Shown here: positions 35,834 to 43,084 of the stretch, in pieces
How the letters are laid out: each line of letters starts with the position of its first letter
Numbering within the stretch: the stretch's first letter is position 1
Origin: Nonomuraea candida
GTDB lineage: Bacteria > Actinomycetota > Actinomycetes > Streptosporangiales > Streptosporangiaceae
Direction: 5' to 3'
NCBI RefSeq assembly: GCF_000725485.1
Contig: NZ_JOAG01000029.1
Coordinates: 1-64,000, forward strand
DNA: 64,000 bases
Notes under the pieces: generated by a model
Told to the model about the DNA's origin: nothing
Seen by the model: only the letters and a program-made list of their open reading frames with translations
Database searches by the model: none
Position numbers and translations under genes: made by a program

Positions 35834-37303
35834 ATGAATCGTCGATTCCTTTTCGTCGGCCCCACCCTGCCCGATGCGGCCCGGCTCATCGAGGACGAGA
35901 CCATCACCGTCCTGCCACCCGTGGCCGCCGGAGACCTCCTGCGACTGCCTCTTTCACCCGGAGACGCGGTCGGTATCGTGGACGGCTATTTTCATCAGGT
36001 CGGAGCCGTCCGGCACAAGGAGATCCTGACCTTGCTGAACAGGGGAATCCGGGTGCTGGGCGCGGCGAGCATGGGGGCGCTGCGGGCCGCCGAACTGGAC
36101 ACGTTCGGCATGGAAGGCGTCGGGGGCATCTACGCGGATTACCGAGACGGCCGCCTGGAAGCGGACGACGAGGTCACGCTTGTCCACTGCGCTGCGGACG
36201 AGGAATACCGGCCGTTGTCCGAGCCATTGGTGTGCATACGGGCGACCTTGGCCAGAGCGGTGGAGGAGGGCGTTTGTGATACCGAAGCCGCACGGCGCCT
36301 GATCGAGGTCTTCGCCCGCTGGCCGTACCATCGCCGCGGCTATGACGGTCTGAGTGCGGCGGGGCGGCAAGCGGGACTCGACATGGGGACGGTCGGGCGG
36401 ATCCGGCGGTACTGCATGGCCCACCCCGCCGACCCCAAACGCGATGACGCGCTCATGCTGCTCGACGCGCTGCGTGACGGACGGCCTGCGCCTCCCCACG
36501 CCGGGGGCGGCGTGCCGGAAGTCAACCGCACGTCATTCCTGCACGCCTGGCAGATGGCTGCCTGGGGCAGGGGCATCAGCGCTGACGAGCGCGAAGCCGA
36601 CCTCGCGGCGCTCCATGTCTGCCAGCTGTTCATGGACGACTACCCCCGGTTCCACCGGGACCTGGTGTTCGGCGCTCTGGCGGCGGAGTGCCAGGAGGAA
36701 TGCGGTGCCACGATCGGCTGCACCCTCACCGACCGCGAAGAGATCGCGCTGCGCCACGGGGAGCATCGCGGCCTCTACCGCCTCCCCCCTGATCGGGATC
36801 GGCTCGGCTTCCTGACCCACTGGTTGACGGACCAGGAACGGAACGTCCTGTCCAGCTCCGATCAACTCATCGTCTTCCTCGCGCGCGGGTTCCGGCTGGC
36901 GCCGGGGATCGCGCCGGACGAGTTCGCTCTGCGGTCTCTGAGAGGTCAGCCGGTCTGGGCCAGGGCGCGGCACGTGGTGCGACTGGCCTGGGAACTCAAC
37001 GACCGTATCGTGGGCGTGGACGAGAGCCGTGACCCGATCAGGCTGCCCCGGCGCAAGGTCCTTGAGGTGCTCGCGGAATGGTACGGCGCCGACCAGCACG
37101 AACTGGACTTCGTGGCCATGGATCGCGGTCTGGAATCGGCGGCGGACCTGGCGGACGCCGGCCGTGCCTTCTACATGCTCGCCAAATACAACCGAGGCGC
37201 CATCACCCGGCTCCTGTCCGGGGCCGGCGATCCGGAGCTTCGGCCGGCAACTGTCCACGGGCCTCGATGTGATGGTGCACCAAGACGCAACTCGGCGATG
37301 TAG
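35834..37303 (+). CDS. TfuA-like protein with long C-terminal extension
   Basis: 489 aa. The TfuA core occupies about 1-210: FVGPTLP, IVDGYFHQ (50-55), VRHKEIL (60-65), GAASMGALRAAEL (76-88) and VGGIYADYRDGRLEADDEV. TfuA partners YcaO in thioamidation, probably delivering sulfur or guiding YcaO. The other 280 residues are helical and unassigned; similar long TfuA proteins exist in actinomycetes. The last 25 residues (ELRPATVHGPRCDGAPRRN) read across a methyltransferase remnant on the opposite strand, so the native C-terminus may have been replaced by a rearrangement. ATG 35834 has GAGTGGA upstream. Confidence 0.88.
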   Translation: MNRRFLFVGPTLPDAARLIEDETITVLPPVAAGDLLRLPLSPGDAVGIVDGYFHQVGAVRHKEILTLLNRGIRVLGAASMGALRAAELDTFGMEGVGGIYADYRDGRLEADDEVTLVHCAADEEYRPLSEPLVCIRATLARAVEEGVCDTEAARRLIEVFARWPYHRRGYDGLSAAGRQAGLDMGTVGRIRRYCMAHPADPKRDDALMLLDALRDGRPAPPHAGGGVPEVNRTSFLHAWQMAAWGRGISADEREADLAALHVCQLFMDDYPRFHRDLVFGALAAECQEECGATIGCTLTDREEIALRHGEHRGLYRLPPDRDRLGFLTHWLTDQERNVLSSSDQLIVFLARGFRLAPGIAPDEFALRSLRGQPVWARARHVVRLAWELNDRIVGVDESRDPIRLPRRKVLEVLAEWYGADQHELDFVAMDRGLESAADLADAGRAFYMLAKYNRGAITRLLSGAGDPELRPATVHGPRCDGAPRRNSAM

Positions 37304-37490
37304 TGCCGGCACCGCAGCCGACGTCCAGGACACGCAGCCTGGGGGTGGAGTACCTCCGCATACCTGACGCCGTGCGAAATCCGCAAAGAATCCGCGACTG
37401 CACAAAGTCACGTAGTGTCTGCAAATCGTGACTGTAGAGGGCTTTGCGGCTCGCGTAAGAGACACATCTGCAATTTCCACCCCCGGGCAC
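37203..37490 (-). pseudogene. Methyltransferase fragment
   Basis: The minus-strand frame contains RLRVLDVGCGAGT (about 37302-37339), an unmistakable SAM motif I. It is preceded by DLQTLRDFVQSRILCG and followed by noise (TSPSCVLVHHH). No full gene can be assembled. It overlaps the 3' end of the TfuA gene and ends near the truncated SDR, marking a recombination junction. Confidence 0.5.
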
Positions 37491-38137
37491 ACGCTCTCCC
37501 TGTGCGGCTCCAGACCCGCCGGACGGCTCGACACCCGCTGGCCAAGGAAATCGGCGGCACCGCGCTGCCTGCCGACCTGAGCGAGCCGGCTGAGGTCGAG
37601 CGGGTGCGCGCCGACCTGGCCGAGCGTTTCGGCACGATCGACGTGCTGGTCAACAACGCGGGCGGCAACGTCGAAGGGCGCGGCGGTTCCGATGGTGTCG
37701 CGGAGCGTTGGATGGGCAACTTCCGGGCCAACGTGTTGACGTCGGTGCTGCCGACCGAGGCGCTTCGTGATCTGCTGAACCCGTCAGGGCGGATCGTGTT
37801 CATCTCCCCGATCGCGGCCTTCCGCGGCTCGGGCGGCACCTCCTACGGCCCGATGAAGGCGGCCCTGCACCCGTACGCGTTCGACCTCGCCGCCGCCCTC
37901 GGGCCACGCGGCATCACGGTGAACGTGGTCGCCCCGGGGTTCATCGAGGGCACCGAGTTCTTCGGTGACGCCCTGGATGACGAACGCCGCGTGATGCTCG
38001 TCGGGCAGACCCGGACGGGCCGGCCCGGTACGCCGCAGGACATCGCCGAGACCGTGCACTGGCTCGCCTCGCCCGGCGGCGGGCACGTCACCGCGCAGAT
38101 CATCCAGGTGAACGGCGGCGCGGAACGTGGCCGCTGA
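37415..38137 (+). pseudogene. 5'-truncated short-chain dehydrogenase/reductase
   Basis: Homology to SDR enzymes begins only near 37540 (AKEIGGTALPADLSEPAEVE) and includes IDVLVNNAGG, the active-site SYGPMK (Tyr-x3-Lys) and PGFIEGTEFF. The N-terminal TGxxxGIG cofactor loop, beta1-alphaB and about 50 residues are missing. The frame upstream of 37540 is Arg/His-rich and unrelated. Without the dinucleotide-binding loop it is probably inactive. The 3' end overlaps the MarR gene by 11 bases, so the original SDR-marR operon was cut by the event that left the methyltransferase fragment. Confidence 0.7.
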
Positions 38138-38657
38138 CCCGCCGCTCGACGGCGCCGACATCATCCAGGACGCCTGGCGGCGCGAGCTGCCCGGCGTGCC
38201 GGTGGAGTCGATCGGGGCGATCACCCGGATCTGGTGGGCAGCCAAGGTGTTCGGCGACGAGCGCCGCCGTCTCCTTGCGAACCTGGGCGTCGATGTCGCC
38301 ATGCTGGACCTGCTGTCAACGCTGCGGCGCTCCGGCACGCCGTACCGGATGAGCCCGAGCGAGCTGGCCGACGCGTGCATGGTGACGCGTGGCGCGATCA
38401 CGCAGCGCGTGGAGCGAGCGGTCAGGGCCGGGTTGGTCGAACGGACCACCACCGGGTCGGGTTACCACGCGCGCGCGGTCACCCTCACCGACGCGGGCAA
38501 CGCCCTGCTTGACCGCGTTGTCGCCGACCTGCTCGCGGCAGAGGACCGCCTCATCGGCCACCTCGCGCCCGAACGCCGTGATCAGCTCGCCGAATTGCTG
38601 CGTGAACTGCTCGCCGGACTCGGCGGCCCGAGCCTGACCGGGCAGGTCGGGGACTGA
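38127..38657 (+). CDS. MarR-family transcriptional regulator
   Basis: 176 aa with a winged helix at about 60-130: LLSTLRRSGTPYRMSPSELA, DACMVTRGAITQRVERAVRA (recognition helix), GLVERTTTGSGYHARAVTLT (wing). N- and C-terminal helices provide the dimer interface (LAPERRDQLAELLRELLAGL). The GTG start lies within the SDR 3' end, an 11-base overlap. It probably once controlled the SDR gene in cis; with the promoter region gone its expression is uncertain. Confidence 0.85.
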   Translation: MAADPPLDGADIIQDAWRRELPGVPVESIGAITRIWWAAKVFGDERRRLLANLGVDVAMLDLLSTLRRSGTPYRMSPSELADACMVTRGAITQRVERAVRAGLVERTTTGSGYHARAVTLTDAGNALLDRVVADLLAAEDRLIGHLAPERRDQLAELLRELLAGLGGPSLTGQVGD

Positions 38658-39044
38658 CACTCGTACGTTCGGAGAGAGCCTGCCCCAAGAGCCCGGCCAC
38701 GGCAAGCGGCTCCGTGAGCCGGTAGGGCCGGTCCTGGCGGCCGCCGCCTGCTCAGGCCGGTGAACCGATCAAGCGCACCTGACATGGCCCGACATGCATG
38801 GAGACCCCGGCTACGTTGAGGCACGTGAACGCTCCCGTTCAGTGCCTCGCATCGCTGACTGCCTACAGTCACCAGAGGAGCTCAATCGTGCGCGTCCTGA
38901 CGGGGAGGAAGGATGGCGCCTGCCGGGTCTTGAGATAACGGCGCCGGTCGATGCGGTGGACCTCTCTGGTGGCACGCCCGGAGAGGTCGAAGGGCTCCGG
39001 GTCAGCCTCGCCGGAGCGGAAGACAAGCGCGCCCGCCTCGATCG

Positions 39045-39410
39045 ACTCTTCCCCATCGGCACCCCACCGAGGGCGCGGAAGGTGTAGGTGTGTCCTTCGA
39101 ACGCCTCCTGCCCGGCTGAGGCGCTGATTCGATGGACGGTCGCGACGTAGTCGCGCACCATCCCGTACGACACGACTCCACTGGCGTCGTGCTCTGCGAG
39201 GAGCCGGTCGAAGATTCGCTTCGCGGTATGCCGCTGCTTCCGCGGCGCGTCGAGATCATCGCGCTGCCAGCCGTCGATCACGGATCGAGCCGCGCCCCCC
39301 GCTTCGGTGACGGCTTCGGTCGCTTGGGTCACGCTGAGGCCAAGGCTGCCGCGACGGTGCGGTACCCGTGCTCGTTGATGGTCACGCCCCAAGATCTCGT
39401 GACGGGGCGC
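39045..39410 (-). pseudogene. IS21-family istA transposase remnant
   Basis: Pieces of an IstA protein in shifting frames: GYRTVAAALASA, SVIDGWQRDDLDAPRKQRHT, AKRIFDRLLAEHDASG, VSYGMVRDYVA, then a jump to GQEAFEGHTYTFRALGGVPM. These match the HTH and start of the DDE part of IstA, with an internal deletion and no istB. The rest of 38658-39044 holds no gene I can support. Confidence 0.65.
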
Positions 39411-39461
39411 TCCAAGAATCGGGCCATCGCCGTGGGGAGGTCTGTGGCTGGCTGTGCCAGA

Positions 39462-39953
39462 TCAGTTCGGCCCTTGGCGGACGTCCGCCCCCTGTTCGGC
39501 GAACGCTTTGAAGTCCAGCATGTGTTGCCGCGACTGCTTGCGGAACGAGCCAGGCATGAGCAGCGCCACCAGCCGCATCAGGAGTCCGTCGAACCGGAAC
39601 TCGCTCTCGCTCTCCCACAGTGTCGTGTTCGGACCGGCTTCGATGATCCGGTCGCGTTGGGCCTGCCACATGCCCTCGCCGACGATCTCGCGGTCGTAGT
39701 GCACGACGACCGAGCTCGGGATGGCGTGCAGGTCTGCAGGATCCACGCGTGTGATGGTCTCGGTGGCCTCCATCCTCTGCTTCCCCATCTGGAACACGAC
39801 TCGGGAGGTGGTTCCAAGCTGGCCGTGCACCCCGTTCACCGGCTCGTGCAGCACCAGGCCCCGCAGCCACTTTGGCATCTGCGCCGGGTCGGAGATCAGC
39901 TGGACCACCTTCTCGCGGGGCAGGTCTATCTCGATTGAGGTGGTGTACTTCAT
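39462..39953 (-). CDS. SRPBCC-family protein
   Basis: 163 aa with the START/Bet v1-like hydrophobic-ligand fold: MKYTTSIEIDLPREKVVQLI at the first strand and helix, DPAQMPKWLRGL, VVFQMGKQRMEATETI and a long C-terminal helix (FRKQSRQHMLDFKAFAEQ). The ATG overlaps the stop of the preceding SRPBCC gene (ATGA), so translation is coupled. It is the last gene of the arsR-SRPBCC-SRPBCC operon. Ligand unknown. Confidence 0.82.
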   Translation of the reverse strand: MKYTTSIEIDLPREKVVQLISDPAQMPKWLRGLVLHEPVNGVHGQLGTTSRVVFQMGKQRMEATETITRVDPADLHAIPSSVVVHYDREIVGEGMWQAQRDRIIEAGPNTTLWESESEFRFDGLLMRLVALLMPGSFRKQSRQHMLDFKAFAEQGADVRQGPN

Positions 39954-40600
39954 CGCTCGTCGCCTCCGGGGACGTAGAACGCGGTGGTGGCCTCGACCGC
40001 GGCCGCCACGTGATCCGGATCGCCGCCGCCGGCCAGGTGGGCTTCGCCCCATGCCACAGCACTACGCCTGGCGAACTCGCGGCCCGCGGGTGAGGTCTGG
40101 AACTCCTCGTGATCGGGGGCCACGCCGTCGGCCAGGAACCGGGCCAGGGTGAGGAGACGCAGGTCCCAGCCCACACCACCGGCACCGGGGCCGTAGGTCG
40201 GGAACATGGGCTCCCCGACTGCCGCTGCATGGACCAGTTCGAACTCGGTGCCCCCGGCAGGGCTCGGGGACAGGAGCACCTCGACCTCGCTCGTACCCGG
40301 CCACTCGTCGGCCTCCGGCCCGAAGAGCCAGGACACCCGCAGCCGCCGCGGCGGGTCGCAACGGAGGATCTCGCCGTGCTCACCGCCGTCCAGTTCGAAC
40401 GACCCCCCGAGCCGAAGGTTGCCGGTGACTGGCTTCAACCAGCGGCCCAGCCGCTCGGGGTCGGTGATGGCGTTCCACACCTCGTCGACCGATGCGTCGT
40501 AGCGACGCCGCAGCTCAATCGTGTACGCGTCGCCGGCGGGCAGGGTCGCTGTGCCCATCGTCCGGCGCGCAGCGGCCAGTTCGTCCAGTACGTCCTTCAT
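39950..40600 (-). CDS. SRPBCC/AHSA1-type protein
   Basis: 216 aa from ATG 40600 (MKDVLDELAAARRTMGTATL). The AHSA1 fold is visible: YTIELRRRYDASVDEVWNAI, ITDPERLGRWLKPVTGNLRL, GGSFELDGGEHGEILRCDPP, RLRVSWLFG. The C-terminal 70 residues form an added helical part. It is positioned one base after the ArsR stop and overlaps the next SRPBCC start. ArsR/AHSA1 pairs of this kind are common in actinobacteria and are autoregulated. Its physiological role is unknown. Confidence 0.85.
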   Translation of the reverse strand: MKDVLDELAAARRTMGTATLPAGDAYTIELRRRYDASVDEVWNAITDPERLGRWLKPVTGNLRLGGSFELDGGEHGEILRCDPPRRLRVSWLFGPEADEWPGTSEVEVLLSPSPAGGTEFELVHAAAVGEPMFPTYGPGAGGVGWDLRLLTLARFLADGVAPDHEEFQTSPAGREFARRSAVAWGEAHLAGGGDPDHVAAAVEATTAFYVPGGDER

Positions 40601-40601
40601 G

Positions 40602-40970
40602 TCATGTTCCTTTCGCTGGCGGATCGGCCTTGCCGACACCTGGGGTCCGGGATGCACGCCTGCCGCGGGCCAGCTCGGTTCCCAGGGCATCGAGCCGCTG
40701 ATCCCAGAACCCGCGAAACTGGTCCAACCACACGTCAACCTCGCTCAGCGACGTGGGGTCGACGGCGTAGAACCGGCGCGCCCCCTCAGCCCGGACCGAC
40801 GCGAACCCGTTCTCACGCAGAACGCGCAGATGTTGCGAGACAGCCGGCTGGGACAGTGCGAACTCGGCCCGGATCACGTCTGTGATCGCGCCAGAGGTCT
40901 GCTCGCCGTCGGCGAGCAGCTCCAGAATGCGCCGGCGCACCGGGTCTCCGAGGATGTCGAACGCGTGCAC
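40602..40970 (-). CDS. ArsR-family transcriptional repressor
   Basis: 122 aa. Winged helix: MHAFDILGDPVRRRILELLA, then FALSQPAVSQHLRVLRENGF as the recognition helix and RAEGARRFYAVDP as wing. No Cys metal-site motif (ELCVCDL) is present, so it is not a metal sensor of the ArsR/SmtB type. The GTG start appears leaderless, with TATGAT (40980-40985, minus) 9 bases ahead. A perfect 16-bp palindrome at 40992-41007 is the probable operator. It heads the operon with the two SRPBCC genes. Confidence 0.9.
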   Translation of the reverse strand: MHAFDILGDPVRRRILELLADGEQTSGAITDVIRAEFALSQPAVSQHLRVLRENGFASVRAEGARRFYAVDPTSLSEVDVWLDQFRGFWDQRLDALGTELARGRRASRTPGVGKADPPAKGT

Positions 40971-40991
40971 GACCCAGGATCATACCAGGCA

Positions 40992-41007
40992 AGACTTATA
41001 TAAGTCT
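40992..41007. promoter_or_regulatory. Operator palindrome for the ArsR operon
   Basis: AGACTTATATAAGTCT is a perfect 16-bp inverted repeat, centred about 29 bases upstream of the arsR start and just upstream of its putative -10 box. It is AT-rich against a GC-rich background, typical of ArsR-family sites. Confidence 0.7.
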
Positions 41008-41032
41008 GCACTGGCATTTCGATGTCACTCGC

Positions 41033-41096
41033 GGTGTCGACGTCCATCGACATCCGATACGCCCTTCGATGCTGGTGTCGAAAGAGACCGACATCC
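41033..41096. repeat. Two direct repeats, possible IS end
   Basis: GGTGTCGA, 7 bases, CGACATCC occurs at 41033-41055 and again at 41074-41096. Multiple short repeats of this kind occur at IS21-family ends, and an istA remnant lies nearby at 39045; the link is tentative. Confidence 0.35.
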
Positions 41097-41144
41097 GGTG
41101 TCAGTGGAGACCGACGTAGCCAAGAGGGAAACGATCAATGCCAT

Positions 41145-41430
41145 CCACCAGCCACCAGCCGCTGCAGTCGTGAACGCATGCCCTCTGCCTGCGAGTGGGT
41201 GTCCGGCTTGCCGATGGCCTGCGCGATCTCCCGCGCCCGCATCGGCTCATCGGCCATGGCCGGCAACCCACCACCTGCCGGAACCCCCGCAACGGCGGTA
41301 GCGGCGTCGGCTCCCCTGCGGGAGCGAGGTGGAACAGCCGAAGGCCGGTGCGGGCGAGCACGATCTGCTGCTCCCGGCAGGCGTCGTGCATATCCGCGGC
41401 CGCATCGGACATCCGGCCCGCAGAAGGGCG
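41145..41430 (-). pseudogene. Decayed copy of the coiled-coil/winged-helix gene at 30427
   Basis: Nucleotide similarity to 30514-30700 is obvious (GTGTCCGGCTTGCCGATGG, GCATCGGCTCATCGGCC, GGAACCCCCGCAACGGCGG), but small deletions break the frame. Recognisable peptide pieces are PLPPLRGFRQVV and GKPDT-like fragments. No start or stop of the original gene survives. Confidence 0.6.
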
Positions 41431-42138
41431 AAATCGAGATGTAAGAAAGCCAGGCCGGGTGGGAAGAGGGATCGACCTCGGCGGGACAATGCAGATCCTC
41501 ATCGAGGAGTCCTCGGGCCGGCTGCTGGCCGTGCAGGAACGATCCTCCGACCGCCCGGGAACGCTGACCTGGTGGACCGCTGCGACCGCATCCGGCTGGG
41601 CGGACGCAAGCCCGAGGCTGACCAGCACGATCGTGCCCGGCAACTGATGTGGGCGGCGGGGCTCCGGGACGTTCGGCGTGACGTCATCGTGGAGGCTGGA
41701 AGCCCAACTGGTGGACGCCTCTGCTGGGAGACGATCGGCGGGTTGTGGCACGGGTGGCGGCCTGTTCCGGCCCGTGAGCGGCGATCGCGCCGGAACCTGC
41801 CTGAGGTCACCCCGCAGGCCCTACCGCGTCCGAGCCGTGCGGAAGGTGCCTCGGCGGAGGCCGGGACGATCACTCTCCACGCAGGAAACGATCAAGGTGG
41901 CGCATCCTCGTGAATCCCCAGGTCGTCGACGACCCGCCCGCCCGCCCGGCAACCGGCGCTTCCGCCGTGCCCTTCGACCGGCTCGCCGGCCTGCTGGTCC
42001 CGGCCCGGCACGGCCGCCGCAGCCGATCGCGGCGGCTCACCTTGATGGCACCGAACGCGGCTCCCTACACTGGCGTCTTCCGCTGTCGCAAGCTGTAACA
42101 CGTCGTTGACAACAGCACGATGAGGAGACAGAACACCT
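41431..42138. other. About 700 bases without a supportable gene
   Basis: Several frames are open (for example EESSGRLLAVQERSSDRPGT at 41490-41647 and MNPQVVDDPPARPATGAS at 41910-42098), but none has both an RBS and a recognisable family. It probably consists of element debris. A small real protein cannot be excluded. Confidence 0.4.
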
Positions 42139-42882
42139 GTGGCCGAACACGCCGGAAGCCTCGGCGATCTCGAGCTTCTCGAGATCGAGATGAGAGTTCT
42201 GTGGCCTCACGACGACCACGGCCGCCTCCAGGGCCCTGAGGAACTGGTTCTCGCCGTGGCGCCCGAGGGCATCACCGCGGCAGTGGCCGGCACCGTGCCC
42301 GACGACCTGGCCGGCCACCTGCTCGACCTCGTCGAACAGGCCGCGCCATCGAGCCCCGACCGGCCACCGCAGGTGCTCAAGGAGTGCCGGACACTTCTGG
42401 ATCAGTCCATGCGGGGGCCCTCGACGGTGTCTGCGGGACCGAGCTATCTGGCATCCCCACCCGTGCGGTTCGGCCTTGCCGCGGAAGTCCTTCGCTCGGA
42501 CAACCTGAACGACGCTCAACGCGTACGCCCGATGCGGCCCGGCAACTGGGAACCGGAGGAGTGGGAGGAGCTCATCGGCGGCGGTGCGGGGGCACCCTGG
42601 TCGATGATCGTCGACAACGATCAGGTGGTCTCCATCTGCCACACCCCGAGGAGAACGCCGGCTGGTGCCGAGGCGGGGACCTGGACCGCTCAGGCGTTCC
42701 GTGGTCGTGGCTACGCCGCCGCCACCACCGCAGCCTGGGTGGACCTGCTGTCTCCGCATTGCCCCTTCCTGTTCTACAGCACCAGCGCCGATAACCGCTC
42801 CTCCCGGCGCGTGGCCGAGCGGCTCGGGCTCCGCGACATCGGGTGGCTCTGGAAGCTCACGCGTGGCCCGGTCGCCGGCTGA
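42139..42882 (+). CDS. GNAT-family N-acetyltransferase
   Basis: 247 aa. GTG 42139 is preceded by ATGAGGAGACAG. The acetyl-CoA domain is in the C-terminal 110 residues: APWSMIVDNDQVVSICHTPR (beta strands), TAQAFRGRGYAAATTAAWVD (motif A with R-G-R-G-Y loop) and FYSTSADNRSSRRVAERLGL (motif B). The N-terminal 120 residues are a separate, unassigned domain. Substrate unknown. A perfect hairpin at 42897 follows the stop. Confidence 0.82.
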   Translation: MAEHAGSLGDLELLEIEMRVLWPHDDHGRLQGPEELVLAVAPEGITAAVAGTVPDDLAGHLLDLVEQAAPSSPDRPPQVLKECRTLLDQSMRGPSTVSAGPSYLASPPVRFGLAAEVLRSDNLNDAQRVRPMRPGNWEPEEWEELIGGGAGAPWSMIVDNDQVVSICHTPRRTPAGAEAGTWTAQAFRGRGYAAATTAAWVDLLSPHCPFLFYSTSADNRSSRRVAERLGLRDIGWLWKLTRGPVAG

Positions 42883-42896
42883 CGGGTTGACGGGTT

Positions 42897-42939
42897 GACA
42901 GGGTCCCGTCTGATCAGCGCGGTCAGACGGGACCCTGTC
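42897..42939 (+). terminator. Perfect 17-bp hairpin after the GNAT gene
   Basis: GACAGGGTCCCGTCTGA and TCAGACGGGACCCTGTC pair perfectly around a 9-nt loop, followed by GTTTCAGGGG. It starts 15 bases after the stop. The arm and tail resemble the palindromes at 27060 and 31719. Confidence 0.75.
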
Positions 42940-43084
42940 GTTTCAGGGGTTCCGGGTCCGGCTCGTTCCGGCCGGGCCGGGGTGGACTGCCTGGAACGTC
43001 GCGGACGGCTCTAGGAACAGGCTCCCAGAGAGAATCCTCCGGCAGGCCGAAGAAAACCGGCGTGCGGCGGACGAGGCTGTCGGC

